A stretch of 64,000 nt of DNA, taken from the NCBI RefSeq assembly GCF_000775615.1, contig NZ_AVPG01000012.1:27704-91703 (forward strand), written 5' to 3'. Origin of the DNA: Pontibacillus litoralis JSM 072002. Lineage in GTDB: Bacteria; Bacillota; Bacilli; Bacillales; BH030062. The notes under the pieces were generated by a model. The model was not told where the DNA came from and did no database searches. It was given only the letters and a program-made list of their open reading frames with translations. The position numbers and the translations under genes were made by a program. Shown here piece by piece: positions 17,846-27,356 of this stretch. How positions within the stretch are numbered: position 1 is the first letter of the stretch; each line of letters begins with the position of its first letter.

Positions 17846-18957
17846 GAGCTATATTAAGGATAAAGTGCACGCAGTTTATGAGACATCCTTGGACATTTCT
17901 TATTTTTACAGCGATGGCCATCGGGTTTGCCCTCATGATAGGAGGGACAGGCGGAAATTCTAGCATTACAGTACCTATTACAATCACAGATGATAGTATA
18001 CGAAGTACATCAATCATAGAATCCCTTCAGCAATCAACTGCTTTTGAATTTAAGGAAATGGACCAAGAGGAAATGGAGCAGGTTATAGAAAAACATAAAG
18101 CAGAGGTCGGTGTGCAATTAAATGAAGATAACTTCCAATTAATTGTAGGGGTAAACTCCTTTAACACACAATTAGTTGAAAGTACAATACGTCAGGCTTA
18201 CATGAACCATTCTCAACAACAAAATATTCTTAATGCAGCGAATATTACGAATGAGGAGCAAGCGGAAGCACTACTCAACAATATGAATCAAGCGGTAAAT
18301 CAACCGATATTCACGATTGATTACAACAACTTTCAAAACACAGAAACAAAGCAATATAACTCCACATTTCAAGGATTATTTGGATATAGCCTTTTCTTCA
18401 TCATTTACACGATATGCTACAACGTCCTTCCTATTTTACTAGACAAAAAGGACGGAATATGGGATCGGATGATACTATCCCCCGTGAAAAAGTGGGAAAT
18501 GTATACCGCTAATTTAATTTTTAGTTTTTTCCAAGGTTATATACAAACGGTCCTTATTTTTAGCATTTTCAAGTTTATATTCAAAGTAGATTTTCACGAA
18601 AAGTTTATGAGCACATTGACCCTATTAATTCCATACGTCTTCACAATTGTTGCTTTAGCCATTTTCATTACTGCCACCGTGAGGACGGTCCAACAATTCA
18701 ATGCAGTCGTTCCTATTGTTGCAGTCAGCATGGCGATGATTGGTGGTGCATTTTGGCCGTTAGAAATCGTAGAATCTCCACTTCTTATCACATTATCGAA
18801 AATAAACCCACTAACATACGGGATGGAAATTCTAAAAGGAGCCGTTCTGTATAATTATTCTTTCGAGCAACTGCTCTATCCAATTAGCATATTATTATTA
18901 ATGGGTGTTGTCATGATGGGGATAGGAATTCATTTCATGGAAAGAAGGCACATTTAG
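17842..18957 (+). CDS. lnrN: ABC-2 permease, LnrN-like
   Basis: A 371-residue partner of the preceding permease with the same topology: one N-terminal helix, an extracellular domain (about residues 40-180) and a C-terminal bundle including GGAFWPLEIVESP, typical of ABC-2 permeases. Starts within the stop of the upstream permease gene. The glpD promoter begins only a dozen bases after its stop codon and no terminator is seen in between, so read-through into the glpD leader is possible. Confidence 0.82.
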   Translation: MRAILRIKCTQFMRHPWTFLIFTAMAIGFALMIGGTGGNSSITVPITITDDSIRSTSIIESLQQSTAFEFKEMDQEEMEQVIEKHKAEVGVQLNEDNFQLIVGVNSFNTQLVESTIRQAYMNHSQQQNILNAANITNEEQAEALLNNMNQAVNQPIFTIDYNNFQNTETKQYNSTFQGLFGYSLFFIIYTICYNVLPILLDKKDGIWDRMILSPVKKWEMYTANLIFSFFQGYIQTVLIFSIFKFIFKVDFHEKFMSTLTLLIPYVFTIVALAIFITATVRTVQQFNAVVPIVAVSMAMIGGAFWPLEIVESPLLITLSKINPLTYGMEILKGAVLYNYSFEQLLYPISILLLMGVVMMGIGIHFMERRHI

Positions 18958-18969
18958 TTAAGCAATGGA

Positions 18970-18998
18970 TTGGATATTACAGCAATGTGTGCTATAAT
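18970..18998 (+). promoter_or_regulatory. glpD promoter
   Basis: TTGGAT (18970-18975), 17-base spacer and a perfect TATAAT (18993-18998), followed by the GlpP-type leader. Confidence 0.75.
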
Positions 18999-19021
18999 GA
19001 AATCAACAAGTTAACATGACT

Positions 19022-19094
19022 CGGTGGGAGAAATGGAGAGACCACAAGTCCTTTATGGCTAGAGCTATAAAGCGATTTGTGGTCTCTTTTTTGT
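19022..19094 (+). promoter_or_regulatory. GlpP-controlled leader terminator of glpD
   Basis: GGGAGAAATGGAGAGACC leads into an 11-bp stem AGAGACCACAA (19037-19047) / TTGTGGTCTCT (19077-19087), with a nested stem CTTTATGGCT/AGCTATAAAG and six T. It shares its 5' portion with the glpFK leader and is the second expected target of GlpP. Confidence 0.88.
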
Positions 19095-19182
19095 GTTTAT
19101 AACAGAGAAATGAACACGACAAATACTTTATAGCCCTGCCACTTGAACACCGATTAACACTTACAACAGGGAGCGATGGGAA

Positions 19183-20850
19183 ATGAATCATTTTTCTAGT
19201 TTACAGCGTGATGCACTTTATGAAGAGATGAAACAGAATGATTTAGACGTTTTAGTCATTGGCGGAGGAATTACAGGAGCAGGTATTGCATTAGATGCTA
19301 CTACACGTGGACTTTCTACTGGTCTAGTAGAAATGCAAGACTTCGCCGCTGGTACATCAAGCCGCTCTACGAAACTCGTTCATGGCGGACTTCGTTATTT
19401 GAAACAGTTTGAAGTAGCAATGGTCGCAGAGGTAGGGAAAGAACGTGAAATCGTGTATCAAAATGGGCCTCACGTCACTACACCTGAATGGATGCTGCTT
19501 CCATTCCACAAAGGGGGAACATTCGGACCATTCTCCACGAATATTGGACTACGCGTATATGACTTTTTAGCAGGCGTTAAAAAGCACGAACGTCGTAAAA
19601 TGTTATCCGAAGAAGAAACCAAGAAACGCGAACCATTATTAAAGCAAGAAGGTCTTCGTGGCAGTGGCTACTATGTTGAATACCGTACTGACGATGCAAG
19701 ATTAACACTTGAAGTAATGAAGAAAGCCGTACAAAAAGGAGCGCGTGCTCTAAACTATGCAAAAGTAACCGATTTAATTTATAAAGACGGTAAGGTAGTT
19801 GGTGTTAAAATAGAAGACCAGTTAAACGGTGCGCAGCATGAAATATACGCCAAGAAAATCGTCAATGCTGGTGGTCCATGGGTGGATACGCTTCGTGAAA
19901 TCGACGGTTCTAAACGTGGCAAAACCCTTCAACTAACAAAAGGCGTACACCTTGTTTTTGATAAAGAAACATTTCCATTACAACAAGCGATTTACTTCGA
20001 TACGCCAGATGGTCGCATGGTATTCGCTATTCCGCGAGATGGAAAAACATACGTTGGAACAACAGATACGGTATACAAAGGAAACATAGCGCATCCAACC
20101 ATGACACAAGAGGATCGTGACTATATTCTTAAAGCCATTGCCTATATGTTCCCTTCCTTATCTATTTCAGCTGATGATGTAGAGTCAAGTTGGGCTGGCT
20201 TACGTCCACTCATTCACGAGGAAGGCAAAGACCCATCTGAAATCTCTAGAAAAGACGAGATATTCGAATCGGACTCAGGCCTTTTATCTATTGCAGGTGG
20301 TAAATTAACAGGATACCGCAAAATGGCAGAAAGCGTCGTTGACCGTGTTGTAGGTTATTTGAAAGATATAAACAATCAGCAGTACCCTGGAACACAAACA
20401 AAAGAAATGCCTATTGCAGGTGGTGAAGTAGGTGGAGCAGCAGGATTCCAGAAATTCAAACAACGTAAAATCGAAGAAGCTGCTGCCTTTGGATTATCTT
20501 CTGAACAAGCTGGATTTCTTGTCCAATTATACGGAGCAAACGTAGATAAAGTGTTCGATACGTATCGTCACAAGCAGCAGGAAGCACAACAAGCAGGATT
20601 AGATCCACTTGTTTACGCTATGCTCACTTACGCTATCCACGAAGAAAGTACAGCGAAACCTGTCGACTTCTTTATCCGTCGCACAGGAGCACTTTTCTTT
20701 AACATTCACTGGGTACAGGAACACAAGCAATCTGTTATCCAGTACATGGCTGAACAGTTCGGTTGGAATGATGAACAAGTGACAAGCTACACACAACAGC
20801 TAGATATCCTTCTTGAAGAAGCTGTTACACCGACAACAGAAAAAGCATAA
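19183..20850 (+). CDS. glpD: Aerobic glycerol-3-phosphate dehydrogenase GlpD
   Basis: A 555-residue membrane-associated flavoprotein that oxidises glycerol 3-phosphate to dihydroxyacetone phosphate and passes electrons to menaquinone. The FAD-binding motif VIGGGITGAGIALDA is at about residues 26-40, ALxxxDFAxGTSSRSTKLVHGG follows (here with the shorter QDFAAGTSSRST), and the C-terminal DAO_C helical domain is complete. The start follows AGGGAG. It is controlled by a GlpP leader and has its own terminator. Confidence 0.94.
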   Translation: MNHFSSLQRDALYEEMKQNDLDVLVIGGGITGAGIALDATTRGLSTGLVEMQDFAAGTSSRSTKLVHGGLRYLKQFEVAMVAEVGKEREIVYQNGPHVTTPEWMLLPFHKGGTFGPFSTNIGLRVYDFLAGVKKHERRKMLSEEETKKREPLLKQEGLRGSGYYVEYRTDDARLTLEVMKKAVQKGARALNYAKVTDLIYKDGKVVGVKIEDQLNGAQHEIYAKKIVNAGGPWVDTLREIDGSKRGKTLQLTKGVHLVFDKETFPLQQAIYFDTPDGRMVFAIPRDGKTYVGTTDTVYKGNIAHPTMTQEDRDYILKAIAYMFPSLSISADDVESSWAGLRPLIHEEGKDPSEISRKDEIFESDSGLLSIAGGKLTGYRKMAESVVDRVVGYLKDINNQQYPGTQTKEMPIAGGEVGGAAGFQKFKQRKIEEAAAFGLSSEQAGFLVQLYGANVDKVFDTYRHKQQEAQQAGLDPLVYAMLTYAIHEESTAKPVDFFIRRTGALFFNIHWVQEHKQSVIQYMAEQFGWNDEQVTSYTQQLDILLEEAVTPTTEKA

Positions 20851-20862
20851 ACATTATTGATG

Positions 20863-20895
20863 AGAGCTTTCCTGCTATGAAGGGAAAGCTCTTTT
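20863..20895 (+). terminator. Terminator of glpD
   Basis: Stem AGAGCTTTCC / GGAAAGCTCT with a 10-nt loop, followed by TTT. Confidence 0.8.
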
Positions 20896-20924
20896 ATTGC
20901 CAAAAAACCTTTTACATGAACGTA

Positions 20925-20962
20925 AAAAAGCTGCTCACCTTTTCATAGGTAAGCAGCTTTTA
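20925..20962 (-). terminator. Terminator of bdhA
   Basis: On the minus strand AAAAGCTGCTTACCT pairs with AGGTGAGCAGCTTTT, followed by T residues. It lies just past the bdhA stop. Confidence 0.8.
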
Positions 20963-20968
20963 CTTCTT

Positions 20969-22018
20969 TTATGGTTGAACCAAGATCTTCACTTGTGTCT
21001 TTTCATTTACTAATGTTTCAAAGCCTTCTTCCACTATTTCATCAAGAGAGATACGCTTTGTCACAAGTTTCTCTGCTGGGAAGTAACCTTGCATCATCAA
21101 TTCCATAACTGCCGGGAATACGTTACGATATGCCAAAGTACTCTTAATAGAGCGTTCTTTTAATACTAAATTATTTGGCATAATTTCCGCGCCGCTTTCC
21201 CAAATACTTACGATCATCGTCTCACCAGCATGGTTAGTAGAATCAATACACTGTTGAAGTACGATCGGAACACCTGTTACTTCAAAAGCAACATCTACTC
21301 CACCCGCTGTAAGTTCTGTTAATTTTTCTACAACATTTTCTTCTTTTGGATTAATTACTGCTTTTGCACCAATCTCTAATGCTTTTGCCGCACGCTCTTC
21401 AGATAGCTCTACAGCGTAAATCTCAGATGCACCTGCCGCACGCAATGCTTCAATAACTAATAACCCAATTGGTCCTGCTCCAAATACAGCAGCTGTATCT
21501 CCTGCTTTTATTTTACTTAAACGAACAGCATGTAAAGCTACTGCCGCTGGCTCTACAAGTGCTCCTTGTTCAAAGGACAATCCTTCAGGCATTTTATGTA
21601 CCATATGTTCATCAACTGTCGTATAATCAGCAAAACCACCGCCGCCACCAGCTAAACCGTGGAAACCAACTGATTCACAAATGTTATAACGACCTTGTTT
21701 ACAAGCATCACATTTACCACAATATAATAATGGCTCAACAGTAACGTTATCGCCTACTTTTACTTTTGTAACACCTTCACCTACTTCTACTACTTCTCCA
21801 GCAAACTCATGCCCCATAACAATTGGCGCTTTATCTTGGCTGACTGGATGATTCTCGCCTACTGGGATAAAGATAGGTCCAACCGTATATTCGTGCAAGT
21901 CACTACCACAAATACCTGCTGACTTAACTTTAATTTTGACTTTACCTTCAGTTGCCTCAGGTGCTGGAATCTCTTCTACTCTTATGTCTTTAGCTGCATG
22001 CCAACGTGCACTTTTCAT
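20969..22018 (-). CDS. bdhA: (R,R)-butanediol dehydrogenase BdhA
   Basis: A 349-residue zinc-dependent medium-chain dehydrogenase, nearly colinear with B. subtilis BdhA. It interconverts acetoin and 2,3-butanediol with NADH. Catalytic zinc ligands lie in GICGSDLHE and GHEFAGEV, the structural zinc Cys cluster in YCGKCDACKQGRYNIC, and the nucleotide fold in VFGAGPIGLLVIEAL. B. subtilis BdhA has a different loop where the Cys cluster stands here, so this is the four-Cys form. A near-consensus cre site overlaps its promoter. Confidence 0.88.
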   Translation of the reverse strand: MKSARWHAAKDIRVEEIPAPEATEGKVKIKVKSAGICGSDLHEYTVGPIFIPVGENHPVSQDKAPIVMGHEFAGEVVEVGEGVTKVKVGDNVTVEPLLYCGKCDACKQGRYNICESVGFHGLAGGGGGFADYTTVDEHMVHKMPEGLSFEQGALVEPAAVALHAVRLSKIKAGDTAAVFGAGPIGLLVIEALRAAGASEIYAVELSEERAAKALEIGAKAVINPKEENVVEKLTELTAGGVDVAFEVTGVPIVLQQCIDSTNHAGETMIVSIWESGAEIMPNNLVLKERSIKSTLAYRNVFPAVMELMMQGYFPAEKLVTKRISLDEIVEEGFETLVNEKTQVKILVQP

Positions 22019-22069
22019 AGCTAATTCCCTCCACTAGTCTTATAATGATGTTACACCAATATTATACTA

Positions 22070-22083
22070 TATAAACGCTTTCA
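22070..22083 (-). promoter_or_regulatory. cre site upstream of bdhA
   Basis: TGAAAGCGTTTATA on the minus strand matches TGAAANCGNWWNCA at all but the penultimate position. It sits about 52-65 bases before the bdhA start, overlapping the likely promoter (TATAAT close downstream), so CcpA repression is likely. Confidence 0.55.
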
Positions 22084-22123
22084 AAAGGCAAATTTCACAA
22101 ATTAGTAACAATTTCTTAACAAG

Positions 22124-22330
22124 CTAGGAGTGAGTCCTTTCAGACCTTAACATTCCCCGCTTCACAACAATGTACAACCTTATAAAACTATTCACAGCAA
22201 GCAAAATCCCAACTATAAGATACAACCATCCAAAATATCCAATAACATAAGAAGCTATACTAGCAAGAGCTAAGCATAAGATAACAATATGTGCTATAAA
22301 CTCAAATTTCTCAAATGAATTTAATTTCAT
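22124..22330 (-). CDS. Small membrane protein, unknown
   Basis: A 68-residue protein with two hydrophobic segments (about residues 10-29 and 33-55) and a basic C-terminus (VVKRGMLRSERTHS). The ATG at 22330 has a correctly placed GGGGAGG site, which supports it as a real gene. I recognise no family. It is separated by a terminator from the operon upstream. Confidence 0.6.
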   Translation of the reverse strand: MKLNSFEKFEFIAHIVILCLALASIASYVIGYFGWLYLIVGILLAVNSFIRLYIVVKRGMLRSERTHS

Positions 22331-22374
22331 GAAAGAACCTCCCCATTCCTAATTTATGTACATTATACCATGCA

Positions 22375-22404
22375 AAAAAACGCAACCATAAAGATTGCGT
22401 TTTC
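22375..22404 (-). terminator. Terminator of the LacI-ABC-PHP-MATE operon
   Basis: Stem AAAACGCAA / TTGCGTTTT with seven T on the minus strand, directly after the MATE gene. A similar terminator (GCGCAATCC...) ends cydDC. Confidence 0.78.
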
Positions 22405-22407
22405 TAA

Positions 22408-23730
22408 TTAAACCACTTGATGGGTATGGCTTATTCTTGAAACTCTTTTTCTCCATCTAATTGAAAGGAGTATTGCGCGAAGGAACTCATCAACGATCAT
22501 CATCACCCATACTGATATGATCGTTAAATGACCGTTAAACACAAGAATGAACGGAACCATTATTCCCCATAATGATAAAACGTTAATTACCATTGGATAT
22601 TTTGTATCACGAGTAGCGTATAAAGAGCTAACCATATTTACATTAATAGCTCGCAATGGCTCAATAAGTATCGTTAGTAATATGATTGGCTTTATATATC
22701 GCGCAATGTCATCATGTATATCATAAAAGTCAATAACAAAATCACTAATAGCATATAAGAATAAACTTAGCGTTGTGGAAAGAACAATATTGATCCGTAC
22801 ACTTTTGTTTACGATAGAACGAAGGTCATTATATTTTTTTTCACCAATTTTCTGTCCTACTAGTATTTGCGTAGCCTGCCCAATTGTAATAGAGACAAGA
22901 AATATATATTCAGCCCATGATTGCATATACGTTTTTGCTTTTAATTGATCTATCCCCCATTGAATAATAATCCAAGATAGGAACAACTGAAAGAACAAAT
23001 AAGAAAAGTGTTCAGCAGCCGAAGGAGCACCAATAGAGGCAATGCTTTTCATGTGCTTTTTATTCATTATAGTTGTTTTAAACGGAATAACTTTGTTAGA
23101 GATAAGTACATAGCTATATACTATACATGTTAATAAATGAGACAATACCGTCATACTAGCAACACATATTAAAATGCTTTCTACTTGTTCAAAGAAATAT
23201 ACTCCTGCAATGTTACCTGTGATATTAATCAGTGTAGCTAAACATAAAGTAGAAATAATTAGCTTCTTTTGCTGCATGTTACGTAAATACACTAAACAAA
23301 TCATATTAACAGCATGTAAACATAGAGAGACGGAAACGATTTTAAGGAAATACGTTCCATAAGTTAGGTGTATTCCACTTAACCCCATTAATTCAAGTAA
23401 AGAATCCGCAAAACTAAATGTAACGACTGCTAGAGCCATTCCCATAACGATGGCCATAAATAAACCGTTGAATAATACGACCTTTACTTTAGTAAAGTTA
23501 TATTCTCCTACATATTGAGCTAATATTACATTCGTACCAATTGATGCAATACTAATCACTACAATGCAAATTGCAATGATTTGATTTACGACACCTACTG
23601 CAGCGACCGCGTCATGAGATACGCGACCAAGTACTAGAATATCAATGTTACCCTGAATTACCCTAAATATTTGTTCAATAAAAATAATGCTTGCGAAAGA
23701 GATTAATGTGGGATTTGTACGTTTACTCAT
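22408..23730 (-). CDS. MATE family efflux transporter
   Basis: A 440-residue protein with twelve hydrophobic segments arranged as two homologous bundles, typical of MATE antiporters (drug or metabolite export with Na+ or H+). It is the last gene of an eight-gene operon. Its ATG shares the A of the upstream PHP gene's TAA stop (TAATG), so translation is coupled. Coupling to an ABC importer and a metallohydrolase suggests export of a breakdown product or relief from a toxic intermediate, which is inference. Confidence 0.82.
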   Translation of the reverse strand: MSKRTNPTLISFASIIFIEQIFRVIQGNIDILVLGRVSHDAVAAVGVVNQIIAICIVVISIASIGTNVILAQYVGEYNFTKVKVVLFNGLFMAIVMGMALAVVTFSFADSLLELMGLSGIHLTYGTYFLKIVSVSLCLHAVNMICLVYLRNMQQKKLIISTLCLATLINITGNIAGVYFFEQVESILICVASMTVLSHLLTCIVYSYVLISNKVIPFKTTIMNKKHMKSIASIGAPSAAEHFSYLFFQLFLSWIIIQWGIDQLKAKTYMQSWAEYIFLVSITIGQATQILVGQKIGEKKYNDLRSIVNKSVRINIVLSTTLSLFLYAISDFVIDFYDIHDDIARYIKPIILLTILIEPLRAINVNMVSSLYATRDTKYPMVINVLSLWGIMVPFILVFNGHLTIISVWVMMIVDEFLRAILLSIRWRKRVSRISHTHQVV

Positions 23731-25238
23731 TATTTATGCATTATATATATTGGGTTGGTAAAAGCGATTAATGTTTTATTGAATGAATACACACAAGCTC
23801 TAACCCAAATTATATCCTCACTATTATCCAATACCTTCTCATAATGATTTAATGTTTCCTTACCAATTATCCCTATATTGGAATCAATTATGACGGTGTA
23901 ATCTTCTATACTATTACCAATGCTTACGTTGAAGGAAAGTACTTCCCCATCATAAATACTCACTTTATCTCCAGGTATATAACAATCATTTAAACGAAAA
24001 TCAATAGTCGGACCTAATGTAATGAATGAGTGTCCTTGTACAATAGCATGAAGAAAATCTTTATTTGAATAAGTGCTAGGTACATTCGTATATAAGAATG
24101 CAATCTCTTTATCCGTATCTTGGTTGTGCCAATCTCTCCCGCATGTAGCCGCCAATTGATGGCCTTTATTCAGCAAGTCCGTCCACAATTGGAAAGCTTC
24201 CATATTATACTTATCTTTATGAGGATTTTCCCCATTCCACACTTCTATAAAATCGATTTGTGAAATATTATCCATTGCATACTCCCAATGACATCCAGTG
24301 CAAAAAGGAGATCCTGGTCGAAACGGATGGGCAATACCTGCAATGGCTCCTTCTTTCTTTATTTCCTGTATACTCTCTTCTAAGGAAATAGGTCCTACTT
24401 TACTCCAATTAATTGCTGTCACATGATCATAGCCTAGTGTTAATAAATGCCCGTAAAATGTTGTCCATTCAATGCCTCTTATAATTCTTATACCATACTG
24501 CTCTTCCAATCGCTGAACGTGCTCGACTGCACTCATTGTATTATGGTCCGTGACCGCCACACATTGAATATCCAGTTGTTTAGCTTTCTCTAACAATTGG
24601 TTTATCGTTTGAGAAGCGTCACTATGATTCGTATGGGTATGTATTTCTGATTTCGTCCATACATATTCTTCTCTTGCTGAATCGCTGATAGCCTCATGCG
24701 TTTTTAATGGGAATTGTGGTGCGTGTAACGGCTGATGATACCATCGCTTTGTCAACGATTCTTTATGCTTTCCATCAATTTTCACGTGTACTTTACACTC
24801 ATCCGTTACAATTGAGTGACAATTCACAATTATATTCCACATTCCGCTTTTTGTTTCTCGATTTAACATTCCTGGTGTTGAGTCTTCATCTTGAACGACA
24901 ATTTTAGAAATTGGCTCCCAACGGTGGCAGCTCCCTCGAAAACCTATTGGGTCATCAACTGAGATAGTCAACAAATTTCTCAAGGGCATCATTTTCTTTA
25001 TAGCATTTTCATTATTTAATAAGTTAGGGTCATAATATTTAACGTGCTCTTCAATCATTTCTTTCACATTTTCATAATGCTCTTCCATTACAGGATCAAA
25101 AGAGAATTCTATTTCGATGTTATCCATTCCATTAGGCACAAAGAAACGAAACATAACATGACTTTGGTCCGCACTTTTATTCAGTGACATTGTCGTCTCA
25201 AACAAATTAGTCGTCTTCCATTCATGAAGTTGCGTCAT
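23730..25238 (-). CDS. PHP-domain metallohydrolase (CehA/McbA-like)
   Basis: A 502-residue cytosolic protein without signal peptide. Residues 1-190 form an unassigned, probably beta-rich domain. The PHP domain begins at H200-T-H202 (EIHTHTNHSD), continues with D231-H-N233, E257 (RGIEW), H264, AHP at 303-305, EVWNG (332-336) and ends with GRDWHN (about 367-372), so all usual metal ligands are present. A short beta domain closes the chain (about 415-500). PHP enzymes hydrolyse phosphoesters, phosphodiesters or, in the CehA/McbA group, carbamates. Start and stop overlap both neighbours, placing it firmly in the LacI-ABC operon. Confidence 0.8.
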   Translation of the reverse strand: MTQLHEWKTTNLFETTMSLNKSADQSHVMFRFFVPNGMDNIEIEFSFDPVMEEHYENVKEMIEEHVKYYDPNLLNNENAIKKMMPLRNLLTISVDDPIGFRGSCHRWEPISKIVVQDEDSTPGMLNRETKSGMWNIIVNCHSIVTDECKVHVKIDGKHKESLTKRWYHQPLHAPQFPLKTHEAISDSAREEYVWTKSEIHTHTNHSDASQTINQLLEKAKQLDIQCVAVTDHNTMSAVEHVQRLEEQYGIRIIRGIEWTTFYGHLLTLGYDHVTAINWSKVGPISLEESIQEIKKEGAIAGIAHPFRPGSPFCTGCHWEYAMDNISQIDFIEVWNGENPHKDKYNMEAFQLWTDLLNKGHQLAATCGRDWHNQDTDKEIAFLYTNVPSTYSNKDFLHAIVQGHSFITLGPTIDFRLNDCYIPGDKVSIYDGEVLSFNVSIGNSIEDYTVIIDSNIGIIGKETLNHYEKVLDNSEDIIWVRACVYSFNKTLIAFTNPIYIMHK

Positions 25239-26515
25239 TACACTCCCTCCTTTACCCGCTTACAATCTCCTACTTGCGTTAATGTAATCGATTCTTCCAC
25301 TCTATATAACTCCTCTAAAGCACCATTTGCTCGTAAAGCATAGAATTCCATTTTTTGTATTTCCATACGCTCTCCATCTAATAACCGAACGTGTAAATCT
25401 TGAACAGACCAATCTAGATCCATTTCCATAGCAATTAAAAATTTTGCAAAGCCACCAGTATAAGAACCATATCCGAATGGAGGTTGGTAAAAATCATGCG
25501 CTGAACTAATATAACGATCCGTTTCTGTTTTATATACTAAATCAATAACAGCATTTCTATGTTCTTCATTAACATAAAAGAATGCATATACATATTTTGT
25601 TGGATGTGCAATTCGATGTTTATCCTCTTCATGATTTATTAATTGACGTTCGGCTTCTTTGATCATAATGGTATTGATGTAATTATATTGCTTCATAAAC
25701 TTCTCGCGTGGTTCAAGCTTCTTGTCCCATTTAATATCCGGGTGAAGCGCAAAACAATAATTGGAATCCAGCTTGTGATCAAAATTTCCATTCGTTGTAC
25801 GCACTTGTAAAATTGGTCGCTGCGTATGTAATAGAAAATCTCCTGTAAAGAGTCGATATTCATGCTCCGGTCCTTGATAACTTCGTTCGATTACTCCGAA
25901 ATGATCAGCATCTAATTTAACGGTATAGCACCACTCAATATCTGTATTACGTCCCCACTTCGACATGAGTAACTTACCTGGCGTACCTTCATCCTCATGA
26001 CTAAACACAAATTCATAATCAATTTGAAGTTGCCCTGCTTCATTGAGGTAATAAGAATACATTAACGCTAAAGGTGTATCCGTATAACAGCCATCATACG
26101 TTGTAAAATGATTTCGACCATACAACACTGGAGCATGCTTATATACTAGAGTTAGTTCCTTATCTAACGGTATACGAGCTAATTCTAGTTGATGCAAATA
26201 CATATCCGCCTCGTTACAAACGGCATTGTTAACATTGCGGATCGTCACGCTATAGGATCCTTGCTGTAAGTAACCGAAATTTACCTTATAGTTATGAGAT
26301 ACTTTGCCCATATACGTAACAAAATGGAAACGCATGACATCCCCATTCTCTAAATCAAGCATGACTTCTACTAAACAAGATTCATTTCCCTTGATGGCCC
26401 AGTCTGTATCTGAAGTAACTTGAGCATTGATACTATAGTAACCAGCTTCTTCAAGTGAAAAGGAGTAAGTACAAGCCTCTTCACTCTTTAGCAATTCTTC
26501 TTTAACGATAATCAT
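25238..26515 (-). CDS. Protein of unknown family in the LacI-ABC-PHP operon
   Basis: A 425-residue protein with no signal peptide or membrane segment. I do not recognise the family. The sequence is rich in aromatic and beta-strand patterns; residues about 1-110 look like a carbohydrate-binding-type beta sandwich (YSFSLEEAGYYSINAQV, GSYSVTIRN), and the remainder contains repeated short strands with conserved-looking Tyr, Asp and His (YGRNHFTTYDG, FGYGSYTGGF). It is coupled to the PHP gene by a TAATG overlap. The first ~190 residues of the PHP protein have a similar beta-rich character, so the two proteins may form one complex. Confidence 0.55.
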   Translation of the reverse strand: MIIVKEELLKSEEACTYSFSLEEAGYYSINAQVTSDTDWAIKGNESCLVEVMLDLENGDVMRFHFVTYMGKVSHNYKVNFGYLQQGSYSVTIRNVNNAVCNEADMYLHQLELARIPLDKELTLVYKHAPVLYGRNHFTTYDGCYTDTPLALMYSYYLNEAGQLQIDYEFVFSHEDEGTPGKLLMSKWGRNTDIEWCYTVKLDADHFGVIERSYQGPEHEYRLFTGDFLLHTQRPILQVRTTNGNFDHKLDSNYCFALHPDIKWDKKLEPREKFMKQYNYINTIMIKEAERQLINHEEDKHRIAHPTKYVYAFFYVNEEHRNAVIDLVYKTETDRYISSAHDFYQPPFGYGSYTGGFAKFLIAMEMDLDWSVQDLHVRLLDGERMEIQKMEFYALRANGALEELYRVEESITLTQVGDCKRVKEGV

Positions 26516-26534
26516 ACATTTCCTCTTTTCTGTA

Positions 26535-27356
26535 CTATTTCTCTTCTTTCATCATGCTGTGAATGTATAAATATCCAATTCCAGCTGACATAATAAACAT
26601 AATGACTGCAATACTACTAGCTTGACCAAATTCATGATATACAGAGAAATGCTGTTGCATAGAAACACCGAGCATTTGAGGAGCATTACTATCAACTAGA
26701 AACGGCGCTGTAAAACTCCCTACAATACCCATGAATAGAAATGTAGTTGCTACTAACATCGTTTTATAAGATAAAGGAAAGATAAACTTCCAGAAAATCT
26801 TTAATTTTGTAGCACCGACGTCTTTCGCACTTTCTATAACAGAATCAGGAATCGCCGATAATGCCGAAACTAACAGCATAGTCGTAAATGGAATATTAAA
26901 CCACATATTCATCATGACTACCCCTTTAATGTCATACATAAGCACAGGAAGGTTTTCTTGCCCAATTAATCTAGCAATCCATCCATTATCACGGTACGTA
27001 TTAATAAATCCATAGATTGCTATAATTCCTGGAACAAACATTGGGATGAAATACGTTTTTCTTATGAAGTTAGCGATTTTACTTGAAGTAAATCGTAAAT
27101 AGATGGCAATAAAATAGCTAATAAATAATACAATGATACACGAAATTAGCGTAACAACGACCGTATGCTTTATATTGTTAAGCATCATTGGTTCTGTAAA
27201 TACATATATATAATTCTCAAAAGAAAACTGTCCTTCTCCATTCATAAAGCTTTCTTTAATTGAAATCATAACCGGCCATATAACTAATATAAGAAGGGAG
27301 ATAAACGATGGCATAACCATCGCTATCCCTAATAAATTTTCTTTTCTTTTACTCAT
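26535..27356 (-). CDS. ABC transporter permease (PotB/MalF type)
   Basis: A 273-residue binding-protein-dependent permease with six helices. The EAA loop that docks to the ATPase reads SAKDVGATKLKIFWKFIFPLS. The ATG at 27356 overlaps the TGA of the binding-protein gene (ATGA) and follows AAAGGAGAT; an upstream in-frame start at 27380 is rejected. It pairs with the permease at 29598-30419. Confidence 0.83.
   Translation of the reverse strand: MSKRKENLLGIAMVMPSFISLLILVIWPVMISIKESFMNGEGQFSFENYIYVFTEPMMLNNIKHTVVVTLISCIIVLFISYFIAIYLRFTSSKIANFIRKTYFIPMFVPGIIAIYGFINTYRDNGWIARLIGQENLPVLMYDIKGVVMMNMWFNIPFTTMLLVSALSAIPDSVIESAKDVGATKLKIFWKFIFPLSYKTMLVATTFLFMGIVGSFTAPFLVDSNAPQMLGVSMQQHFSVYHEFGQASSIAVIMFIMSAGIGYLYIHSMMKEEK

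Noticed and set aside
22084..22110. Rex box upstream of bdhA
   Set aside because: Only one half-site (TTGTGAAATT) is present; the second half does not match.
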